From the NCBI GenBank assembly GCA_035645555.1, contig DASQMI010000076.1:1-47661 (forward strand): DNA of 47,661 bases. The letters run 5' to 3'. The notes beneath the pieces are model-generated. The model saw only the letters and a list, made by a program, of their open reading frames with translations. It did no database searches and was not told where the DNA came from. Below are positions 41,560-47,661 of this stretch, one piece after another; the first letter of the stretch is position 1; each line of letters starts with the position of its first letter. The DNA comes from Lysobacter_F sp035645555 (lineage in GTDB: Bacteria; Pseudomonadota; Gammaproteobacteria; Xanthomonadales; Xanthomonadaceae). The position numbers were made by a program, and so were the translations under genes.

Positions 41560-42135
41560 GTGCTGTACGCGCAGGTCCACCTGACCCTGCCGGCGTGGGT
41601 GCACGAGGCGGTCGATCCGCTCGCCACCTACCCGGACGACGACGCCAAGGTCGCGCTCGCGATCGAGCTGTCGCGCCGCAATGTCGAGGCCGGCAGCGGT
41701 GGGCCGTTCGGCGCGGCGGTGTTCGGCCCGGACCATCGCCTGATCGCGGTCGGCGTCAACCGCGTGCTGCCGCAGTCGTGCTCGCTCGCCCACGCCGAGA
41801 CGATGGCCTACATGCTGGCGCAGCAGCGCAGCCAGCGCGCGCGCCTGAACGAGCTTCCCGACGGCAGCCGGATCGGTCCGATCACGCTCGCCACGTCCGC
41901 GCAGCCGTGCTGCCAGTGCTACGGCGCGACCATGTGGGCCGGCATCGACCGGCTGCTGATCGCCGCGCGCAGCGAAGACGTCGAGGCGCTGACGCCGTTC
42001 GACGAGGGCCCGCTGCCGGCGGACTGGATCGGCGAGCTCAACCGTCGCGGCATCGAGGTGGTGCGCGACCTGCACCGCGAGCAGGCGTGCGCGGTGCTGC
42101 GCACTTACGGTGCCCGCGGCGGCGCACGCTACTGA
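41560..42135 (+). CDS. nucleoside/guanine deaminase-like zinc protein
   Basis: The 191-residue protein has the cytidine/deoxycytidylate deaminase fold. The zinc site is His78-Ala-Glu80 (LAHAET) plus the PCxxC at residues 116-120 (QPCCQC). The AGSGGPFGAAVF segment is typical of tRNA-adenosine/guanine deaminase-like members. The most likely activity is deamination of guanine or a nucleoside, but the family also contains tRNA-editing and pyrimidine enzymes, so the substrate is open. The start is GTG 41560, 12 nt after the glnS stop; no in-frame ATG at the family position was seen. It is likely co-transcribed with glnS. Confidence 0.88.
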   Translation: MLYAQVHLTLPAWVHEAVDPLATYPDDDAKVALAIELSRRNVEAGSGGPFGAAVFGPDHRLIAVGVNRVLPQSCSLAHAETMAYMLAQQRSQRARLNELPDGSRIGPITLATSAQPCCQCYGATMWAGIDRLLIAARSEDVEALTPFDEGPLPADWIGELNRRGIEVVRDLHREQACAVLRTYGARGGARY

Positions 42136-42146
42136 CCCCGCTTCGC

Positions 42147-43211
42147 ATGCCCGCGCCCGATGCCCTGCTCTGCCACTGCCGCGCCGGCTTCGAGCCGGAG
42201 CTGGCGGCGGAACTGGGCGAGCGCGCCGCGCTGGCTGGGATCGGCGGGTATGCGCGCACCGAACGCGGCAGCGCGCTGGTGGAATTCTTCGCCGACGACG
42301 CGCCGGCGCTGGCGCAGGCGCTGCCGTTCGCGTCGCTGATCTTCGCGCGGCAGAAGCTGGTGCGCTTCGCCGAGTTGCGCGCGCTCGATCCGCGCGACCG
42401 CATCGCGCCGCTGCGCGCGGCGCTCGCGCAGGCCGAGCGCATCCCGCCCCTGTTCGGCGCGCTGTGGGTCGAGCATCCGGATTCGGATGCCGGCAAGCCG
42501 CTGTCCGCGCTGGCACGCAGTTTCGCCAACGCGCTGCGCCCGGCGCTGCGCGCCGACGGCGTGCTGACGGCGAACGACGATCCGCTGCTGCCGCGGCTGC
42601 ACGTGGTGTTCCGCAGTGGCGACCACGCCCTGCTCGCCTGGAGCGATCCGCACGACAGCGCGCCGTGGTCGCTCGGCATTCCGCGCCTGCGCCTGCATGC
42701 GGACGCGCCGAGCCGCTCGGCGCTGAAACTGGAAGAAGCGTTGCTCACCTTGCTCGACGACCACGAGCGCACGCGCCTGCTGCGGCCGGGCATGCGCGCG
42801 GCCGATCTCGGCGCCGCGCCCGGCGGCTGGACCTGGGTGCTGCTGCGGCACGGGCTGCGGGTGACCGCGATCGACAATGGCCCGCTGCGGCCGCACGTGT
42901 TCGACGTCGGGCACGTCGAGCACCTGCGCGCGGATGGCTTCACCTGGCGGCCGCCGCAGCCGCTCGACTGGATGGTGTGCGACATGGTCGAACAACCGCG
43001 CCGCGTGGCCGAACGCATGGCCACGTGGCTGCGCGAAGGCTGGTGCCGCCGCAGCGTGTTCAACCTCAAGCTGCCGATGAAGAAGCGCTGGGAGGAAACC
43101 CGACTGTGCCTGCAACGCCTGCAGGACGACGCCCAGCGCCCGCTCACCCTGCGTGCACGCCAGCTCTACCATGACCGCGAGGAAATCACGCTGTTCGCCG
43201 CGGCCGACTGA
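42147..43211 (+). CDS. rlmM: 23S rRNA (cytidine-2'-O)-methyltransferase RlmM
   Basis: RlmM methylates the ribose of C2498 of 23S rRNA. The 354-residue length is typical. It has an N-terminal THUMP-like domain (LLCHCRAGFEPELAAELGE). The C-terminal Rossmann SAM-binding domain has AADLGAAPGGWTWVLL, a DGFTWRPP region and the catalytic DWMVCDMVEQPRRVAE, plus NLKLPMKKRW with the KL residues expected in RrmJ-like methyltransferases. The start is ATG 42147, 11 nt after the deaminase stop. Together with glnS, prfA and prmC it adds to translation-related genes in the window. Confidence 0.95.
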   Translation: MPAPDALLCHCRAGFEPELAAELGERAALAGIGGYARTERGSALVEFFADDAPALAQALPFASLIFARQKLVRFAELRALDPRDRIAPLRAALAQAERIPPLFGALWVEHPDSDAGKPLSALARSFANALRPALRADGVLTANDDPLLPRLHVVFRSGDHALLAWSDPHDSAPWSLGIPRLRLHADAPSRSALKLEEALLTLLDDHERTRLLRPGMRAADLGAAPGGWTWVLLRHGLRVTAIDNGPLRPHVFDVGHVEHLRADGFTWRPPQPLDWMVCDMVEQPRRVAERMATWLREGWCRRSVFNLKLPMKKRWEETRLCLQRLQDDAQRPLTLRARQLYHDREEITLFAAAD

Positions 43212-43311
43212 ACCGCGCCCGCCATTCAGACAGCGTTCGCCGCGTCTTAACGGCCGTTTGATCGCCGGCGTCCTAGGTTGGGGTTCAACTCCCTGTCCGT
43301 GAGGACGCACC

Positions 43312-44214
43312 ATGAAGATGCAGGCACTGAAGTATTCGATCCTCAGCGCGGCTCTCATCGCCGCGGTCGGTTTCAGCACGTCCGCGTACGCCCAGCAGAC
43401 GCAGGCCGGGGTCCGCTCCAAGGTCGAGGCACAGCGCGATGCGCGCAAGGCCACCAAGGCCGCACGCGACGCGCGCGAGGCCGCCCAGCATGGTGACCAC
43501 GAGGCGCAGCAGTCGGCGAACGCCGCGGTGAACGCGGCGCAGGCCGCGCAGGGCAGCGCGGCGGCGGCGGAGGACGGCGGCAACGCGCAGGCGGCGGCGG
43601 CGGAGACCGAAGTCGCGGCCGAGCAGGCGCAGAGCGCGGCCGACGCCGCCAGCGCCGGCACCAGCACCAGCGCCAGCGGTGAGATCACCACCGGCGGCAC
43701 CGCCGGCAGCGGCACCACCGGGACTGCCGGCAGCACCAGCAGCCGCACCGATGTGGGCACGTCCACCGACGCCACCGGCACGGCCGGCACCACCGGCACG
43801 ACGGACACCGACACCGGCGCGACCGGCACCACCGATACCGACACGGGCAGCACCGGCAGCGCGGGCGCGATGGGTACCGGCACGACCGGCACTGCCGGCA
43901 CCGGCGCAACCGGCAGCGCCACCGGCACCGCGGGTGCGGGCGCCACCGGCACGGCCGCCGGCAGCGCCGGCGCGACCGGCGTCACCTCCACGGTCGGCTC
44001 GGTGGCCGGCGGCGCGCAGGTGACCAGCAGCCTGCCGAACTCCGTGGTCGGCGACTACAAGGTCGATTTCGGCACGCTCGACCGCAACCGCAACGGCAGC
44101 ATTTCGCGGGCCGAAGCGCGCGGCAACGCGACCCTGCTGGCCGAGTTCCGCGCGGTGGACGCCAACCGCGACGGCAAGCTGTCGCAGGACGAGCTGAAGG
44201 GCTGGATGGACTGA
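43312..44214 (+). CDS. exported low-complexity protein with two EF-hands
   Basis: The 300-residue protein has a signal peptide ending SAYAQQT (about 28 residues). A charged Ala/Gln/Arg region follows (about 30-112), then a Thr/Gly/Ala/Ser-rich low-complexity stretch (about 113-235). The C-terminal globular part holds two 12-residue EF-hand loops, DRNRNGSISRAE at 257-268 and DANRDGKLSQDE at 283-294. Both have Asp, Asn and Glu at the calcium ligand positions. It probably binds Ca2+ in the periplasm or outside the cell. The start ATG 43312 is 100 bp after rlmM and has a GTGAGGA ribosome-binding region. Coding bias suggests a real gene despite the repeats. Function is unknown. Confidence 0.85.
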   Translation: MKMQALKYSILSAALIAAVGFSTSAYAQQTQAGVRSKVEAQRDARKATKAARDAREAAQHGDHEAQQSANAAVNAAQAAQGSAAAAEDGGNAQAAAAETEVAAEQAQSAADAASAGTSTSASGEITTGGTAGSGTTGTAGSTSSRTDVGTSTDATGTAGTTGTTDTDTGATGTTDTDTGSTGSAGAMGTGTTGTAGTGATGSATGTAGAGATGTAAGSAGATGVTSTVGSVAGGAQVTSSLPNSVVGDYKVDFGTLDRNRNGSISRAEARGNATLLAEFRAVDANRDGKLSQDELKGWMD

Positions 44215-44242
44215 ACGTCCTGTCATCACCGTAGCGAAGCAC

Positions 44243-44275
44243 GAAGCGCCACGCCTCCGCGTGGCGCTTCTTTTT
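44243..44275 (+). terminator. intrinsic terminator after the EF-hand gene
   Basis: GAAGCGCCACGC and GCGTGGCGCTTC form a perfect 12-bp stem with a CTCC loop, followed by TTTTT. It ends the EF-hand transcript and overlaps the stop codon of the convergent hydroxylase gene. Confidence 0.94.
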
Positions 44276-45477
44276 CAGCGGAAGCCGGACGCGGCGCGCG
44301 CCAGCACCGCCGGCAGCAGCGGGACGCGCCCACCCAGGCCCAGCAGCGGCCCGCGCAGCAGCGTCGGCAGCAGCGCGTCGTTGGAGAACACGCGGTTGAT
44401 CGCGTCGAACGCATACGCGGCCGCCGCGTTGTCGCTGCGGCGCGTCCGCGCCCAGCGCTGCCAGCGCGCCGGCACGCCGTCGCCGCGGTGATCGCGGGTT
44501 TCACGCAGGCACGCCACCAGCGTGTCGGCATCGCGCAAACCGAGATTCACGCCCTGGCCGGCAAGCGGATGCACCACGTGCGCGGCATCGCCGACCAGCA
44601 TCACCCGCCCGTGCAGGTAGCGTCGCGCGAGTTGCCGGCGCAACGGGAACGCCGCGCGCGGCGACGCCGGCGCCAGGGCACCGAGCGCGTCGTCGGACGC
44701 GCGATGCAGCGCATCGATGAACACATCGTCGGGCGCCTGCAGCAGGCGCGCCGCCTCGGCGTCGGGCAGCGTCCACACGATCGAGTGACGATGACCGGGG
44801 CGTGCGCCGCCGACGAACGGCAGGAACGCGAGCGGACCGTCCGGCAGGAACCGCTGCAGGCAAGTCTCGGCGTGCGGGCGCTCGCTGTCGACGAACGCGA
44901 CCAGCCCACGCTGGCCGTAATCGTGCGCGTCCACATCGATGCCGGCGAGTTCGCGCGCGCGCGAGGCGCCGCCGTCGGCTGCGATCAGCACGCGCGCGCG
45001 CAGCGTGCGGCTGGCGCCGCCCACGTCGAGCACGGCCTCGACCTGGCGTTCGTCCTGCGACAGCGATTGCAGCGTCGCCGGGCACAGCAGCTCGACGCCG
45101 GCCGCGGGCAGCGCCGCCCACAGCCGGTCCACCAGCAGCGCATGCTCGACGATCCAGCCCAGCTGCGGCTGTGCCAATGCCGCGGCACCGATCGCCAGCG
45201 GCGCGCCGCCCGCGGCATCCCACACGCGCATGTCCCGGTACGGCTGCGCGCGCGCGTCGCGGATCGCCGGCCACACGCCTAGCCGCGCCAGCATCGCGGC
45301 GTTGTCCGGCGCCAGCGCGTAGACGCGCAGGTCCGCAGTGTCGTCGCGCCAGCGCGGCGGCTCGCGCGCTTCGACCAGCGCGACGTCGAAACCTTCGCGC
45401 GCCAGCGCCAGCGCGGTGGCGGCGCCGACCACGGCACCGCCGATCACGATGGCGTCGAGCCGTTCGCGCCGGCTCAT
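44275..45477 (-). CDS. UbiH/UbiF/VisC/COQ6 family FAD-dependent hydroxylase
   Basis: The 400-residue protein is an FAD-dependent monooxygenase of the UbiH/UbiF/UbiI group, which hydroxylates the ring in ubiquinone synthesis. It has the GxGxxG-type FAD motif IVIGGAVVGAATALAL at the N-terminus, a central LIAADGGASRARELAG and the FAD-binding VMLVGDAAHVVHPLAGQGVNLGLRDAD. The conserved region FPLRRQLAR precedes it. The first glycine of the usual GGGxxG is kept, but the pattern reads GGAVVG. Sequence alone does not separate C1, C5 or C6 hydroxylase activity; UbiI or UbiF are plausible. The start ATG 45477 overlaps the ubiH stop by 4 nt, so both are co-translated. Confidence 0.9.
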   Translation of the reverse strand: MSRRERLDAIVIGGAVVGAATALALAREGFDVALVEAREPPRWRDDTADLRVYALAPDNAAMLARLGVWPAIRDARAQPYRDMRVWDAAGGAPLAIGAAALAQPQLGWIVEHALLVDRLWAALPAAGVELLCPATLQSLSQDERQVEAVLDVGGASRTLRARVLIAADGGASRARELAGIDVDAHDYGQRGLVAFVDSERPHAETCLQRFLPDGPLAFLPFVGGARPGHRHSIVWTLPDAEAARLLQAPDDVFIDALHRASDDALGALAPASPRAAFPLRRQLARRYLHGRVMLVGDAAHVVHPLAGQGVNLGLRDADTLVACLRETRDHRGDGVPARWQRWARTRRSDNAAAAYAFDAINRVFSNDALLPTLLRGPLLGLGGRVPLLPAVLARAASGFR

Positions 45478-46718
45478 GCCGCGCTCCGGCACAGCGCCGG
45501 TACGTCGCCGCGATAGCCCATCGCGCCGCCGACCAGCCAGGCCTGCACGAACGGCAGGCGTTCGGCCGCCCACAGGCCGGCGCTGCGCAGCGGCGCGGCG
45601 AGCACGCCATCGTTGGCGGCCACGCGCACCAGGCCATCGGAGAACGCCAGCGTGCGCTCGCGGTCGTCGCGGCGACGCTCGGCGTAAGCCGCCAGCAGCG
45701 CGTCGGCGCCGGGGTCGCCGCCGCGCGCCTCGATCAGCTCGGCGAGCGTCAGCGCATCGCGCAGGCCGAGGTTGAAACCCTGCGCGCCGACCGGGTGTAC
45801 GGTCTGCGCGGCGTTGCCCACAAGCACCGCGCGCTCGGCGATCACCCGCGCGGCGAGCACGCGGCGCACCGGATAGGCGCTGCGCGCGCCGCAGGCGAGC
45901 AGGCGGCCGACCCGCCAGCCGAACGCCGCCTGCACCCGTGCGAGGAACGCTTCGTCGTCGAGCGCACGCACCGCGTCGGCCTCGTCCGCGGCCACCGCAT
46001 GCACCAGACCGTAGTGGCGATCGCCGCGCGGCAGCAGTGCGGTCGGCCCATCCGCGGTCAGCCGCTCGTAGGCCGTGCCGTCCGGCGCGCGCTGCGCGCG
46101 CACGCGCGCCACCAGCAGCGTCTGCCGGTAGTCGTGCGTTTCCGCCGGAATGCCGAGCGCGCTGCGCACACCGCTGTCGGTGCCGTCCGCGGCGACCAGC
46201 AGACGCGCGCGCAGCACGCGCTCGCCGTCGGCATCCGCCACCCGGACCAGGCGTGCGTCGTCTTCCACCGCGCCGACGCCGAGGAAGCGCATCGGCCGAT
46301 AGCGGGTCAGCGTGCGCAGCTCGGCCAGCCGCGTTTCCAGTGCCTCGCCGAAGTCGCGCGCCACCACCACGCGGCCAAACTCGGCGCGCCCAAAGCGCTG
46401 CGCCTGCAGCAGCACGCGACCGAAATCCCCTTGGCGGGTGACGTGAATGCGCTCGATCGATGCGGCGGTCGCGCGCAGCCGGGCCATCACCCCGAGCGCG
46501 GAGAGCGCGTTGACGGTGGCTTCGCTGAAGCTGAGGTTGCGTTCGTCGAACACCGCCGGCATGCGGTCGCCGGGTGTGGCTTCCACCAGCGCGACGTTGA
46601 GGCCGATACGGTCGAGCGCGATCGCCAGGCTGGCGCCGACCAGCCCGCCGCCGACGATCAGCACGTCGTGCAGCGGCGCGCTCGCGGCGGCCGGGAGTGA
46701 CGGGGGGACGGGGGGCAT
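45474..46718 (-). CDS. ubiH: 2-octaprenyl-6-methoxyphenol hydroxylase-like (UbiH)
   Basis: The 414-residue protein is the first of two adjacent ubiquinone hydroxylases. It has the FAD-binding VLIVGGGLVGASLAIAL at the N-terminus, the DERNLSFSEATVNALSALGV segment characteristic of UbiH, VAADGTDSGVRSALGI, and VLVGNAAQTVHPVGAQGFNLGLRDALTLAE. UbiH hydroxylates the ring at C6 in later ubiquinone steps. The name is a best fit; UbiF cannot be excluded. The start ATG 46718 lies exactly 6 nt after TAGCAT (46730-46725 on the minus strand), so the transcript may be leaderless. It is divergent from the DUF6580 gene. Confidence 0.88.
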   Translation of the reverse strand: MPPVPPSLPAAASAPLHDVLIVGGGLVGASLAIALDRIGLNVALVEATPGDRMPAVFDERNLSFSEATVNALSALGVMARLRATAASIERIHVTRQGDFGRVLLQAQRFGRAEFGRVVVARDFGEALETRLAELRTLTRYRPMRFLGVGAVEDDARLVRVADADGERVLRARLLVAADGTDSGVRSALGIPAETHDYRQTLLVARVRAQRAPDGTAYERLTADGPTALLPRGDRHYGLVHAVAADEADAVRALDDEAFLARVQAAFGWRVGRLLACGARSAYPVRRVLAARVIAERAVLVGNAAQTVHPVGAQGFNLGLRDALTLAELIEARGGDPGADALLAAYAERRRDDRERTLAFSDGLVRVAANDGVLAAPLRSAGLWAAERLPFVQAWLVGGAMGYRGDVPALCRSAA

Positions 46719-46723
46719 TGCGT

Positions 46724-46730
46724 TATGCTA
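46724..46730. promoter_or_regulatory. bidirectional -10 element between ubiH and the DUF6580 gene
   Basis: The seven bases TATGCTA serve both directions: TATGCT on the plus strand (46724-46729) and TAGCAT on the minus strand (46730-46725). The minus-strand element is 6 nt from the ubiH ATG, and the plus-strand element is 31 nt before the ATG at 46761. Shared -10 positions imply that transcription in the two directions would compete. Confidence 0.45.
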
Positions 46731-46760
46731 CCCGCCCCGTCGACCCGTCTTCATGTGCCG

Positions 46761-47342
46761 ATGAACCGCATTCCCCCGCTCCACGACTCGCGCGTCGCGC
46801 TCGGTCCGCTCGTCCTCGCCGGCCTGATCCTGCTGGCCGCGCTGTCGCGCGTGGTGCCGCACCCGCCGAACTTCTCGCCGGTGGAGGCGGTGGCGCTGTT
46901 CGGCGGCGCCTACTTCGCGCGTCGCAGCTGGGCGATCGCGGTGCCGCTGGTGGCGATGCTGATCGCCGACGTGGTGCTCGCCGCGGTGATGGGCGACACC
47001 TACGCGAGCTACCTGTTCGGCCGCAATCAGCTGCTGGTATACGCCTGCCTCGCGCTGTCGACCGTGATGGGCTTCGGCCTGCGCGGCCGCGTCAGCGGCG
47101 GCCGCCTGCTCGGCTACTCGCTGGCCGGTTCGGTGCTGTTTTTCCTGGTCACCAACTTCGGCGTCTGGCTGAACTTCTCGCTGTACCCGAAGACGCTCGA
47201 CGGCCTGATCGCCTGCTACGTCGCCGGCCTGCCGTTCTTCCAGTGGACCGTGCTCGGCACGCTGTTCTACGCGGCAGTGCTGTTCGGCGGCTTCGCGCTG
47301 CTGCGCCAGCGCGTGCCGGCGCTGCGCGCCCAGACCGTCTGA
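46761..47342 (+). CDS. DUF6580-like membrane protein, candidate cobalamin transporter
   Basis: The 193-residue protein has about five hydrophobic helices (roughly 14-30, 43-76, 91-105, 117-137 and 153-185). Its start (LAALSRVVPHPPNFSPVEAVALFGG) and the VTNFGVWLNF motif match the DUF6580 putative transport family, which resembles small ECF-type S components. Cysteines at 96 and 152 lie in or near membrane helices. It is 10 nt upstream of a cobalamin adenosyltransferase gene in the same direction, so a vitamin B12-related role is plausible, comparable with the solitary BtuM transporters. This is inference; no transport motif proves it. The start ATG 46761 was preferred over an upstream one, which lies between promoters. 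Confidence 0.75.
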   Translation: MNRIPPLHDSRVALGPLVLAGLILLAALSRVVPHPPNFSPVEAVALFGGAYFARRSWAIAVPLVAMLIADVVLAAVMGDTYASYLFGRNQLLVYACLALSTVMGFGLRGRVSGGRLLGYSLAGSVLFFLVTNFGVWLNFSLYPKTLDGLIACYVAGLPFFQWTVLGTLFYAAVLFGGFALLRQRVPALRAQTV

Positions 47343-47352
47343 CGCGGCGGCC

Positions 47353-47661
47353 ATGGGCCACCGGCTGTCGAAGATCTACACCCGCACCGGCGACGACGGC
47401 AGCACCGGCCTCGGCGACGGCACGCGGGTGTCGAAGGACAGCGCGCGGGTCGCCGCCTACGGCACCGTCGACGAGGCCAACTCCTGCATCGGGCTGGTGC
47501 TGGCCTGCGACGTCCCCAACGACGTGCGCGCGCTGCTGACCGCGATCCAGCACCAGCTGTTCGATCTCGGCGGCGAGCTGTGCATTCCCGGCCATGCGGC
47601 GATCCTCGAGGCCGACGTCGAGCGCCTCGAGCAGCAGCTCGACGCGTTCAACGAGCCGCTG
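47353..47661 (+). CDS. pduO: cob(I)alamin adenosyltransferase, PduO type (partial)
   Basis: The first 103 codons of a PduO-type ATP:cob(I)alamin adenosyltransferase are present and continue beyond the right edge. The family N-terminus KIYTRTGDDGSTGLGDGTRV carries the ATP-binding residues, followed by RVAAYGTVDEANSCIGLVLA and a helical region QHQLFDLGGELCIPG. The full protein is usually about 190 residues. It attaches the adenosyl group to cob(I)alamin to make coenzyme B12. The start is ATG 47353, 10 nt after the DUF6580 gene stop, so they are likely co-transcribed. The remaining C-terminal active-site residues cannot be checked here. Confidence 0.93.
   Translation, partial: MGHRLSKIYTRTGDDGSTGLGDGTRVSKDSARVAAYGTVDEANSCIGLVLACDVPNDVRALLTAIQHQLFDLGGELCIPGHAAILEADVERLEQQLDAFNEPL

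Noticed and set aside
43648..44016. Repeated GGCACC/CCGGCA units suggesting a CRISPR array or VNTR
   Set aside because: No spacer-repeat periodicity; the pattern keeps reading frame and encodes the Thr/Gly/Ala-rich linker of the EF-hand protein.
46719..46760. Possible cobalamin riboswitch before the DUF6580 gene
   Set aside because: The gap is only 42 bp, too short for a riboswitch of about 200 nt, and no B12-box-like sequence was seen.

Overview
The window is very GC-rich, densely coded chromosomal DNA. It suggests a gammaproteobacterium of the Lysobacteraceae (Xanthomonadaceae), such as a Lysobacter or Luteimonas relative. This rests on hemA-prfA next to a GT41/TPR gene, a three-part proton-translocating transhydrogenase, DUF1631, a tandem UbiH-type hydroxylase pair, secreted subtilase and metzincin genes, and divergent ahpC/oxyR. 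That placement is inference; no rRNA or tRNA gene was seen. Two genes run off the ends: a TPR protein on the left and a PduO-type cobalamin adenosyltransferase on the right.

Layout. 1-7188: TPR protein (minus) divergent from hemA-prfA-GT41, then moaB and ppk2. 7189-12182: a compositionally distinct four-gene minus-strand operon of secreted proteins. It ends in a CsgG/FlgT-like lipoprotein, has a strong sigma70-type promoter and a leader palindrome, and lies between an intact ppk2 3' end and a diverged direct copy of that end at 12183-12236. This is the most novel part of the window. 12267-15393: acylphosphatase, TlpA-like lipoprotein and YihY (minus), then wrbA and DUF2069 (plus). 15439-20729: a half-length asparaginase, two secreted proteases, sufT and a small membrane protein. 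20742-25196: pntB and pntA2, separated from pntA1 by an ECF sigma factor/anti-sigma/DUF3106 module on the other strand.

25269-34083: DUF1631, nitroreductase, Xni-like nuclease, Nudix hydrolase, prolyl iminopeptidase, prmC and two tandem membrane diguanylate cyclases. 34303-37254: an oxidative-stress block with ahpD, ahpC, a near-perfect OxyR box, oxyR and msrA. 37311-43211: apt, a GST, DUF2007, a DODA-type dioxygenase, then glnS, a deaminase and rlmM. 43312-47661: an EF-hand protein of low complexity, two ubiquinone hydroxylases, a DUF6580 membrane protein and the adenosyltransferase.

Functional links. Translation genes recur: prfA, its methylase gene prmC, glnS and rlmM. AhpC, AhpD, OxyR and MsrA form a peroxide response. 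Several genes start exactly 6 nt after a TAnnnT element, which suggests leaderless transcripts. No transposase, integrase, CRISPR array or riboswitch was recognised.
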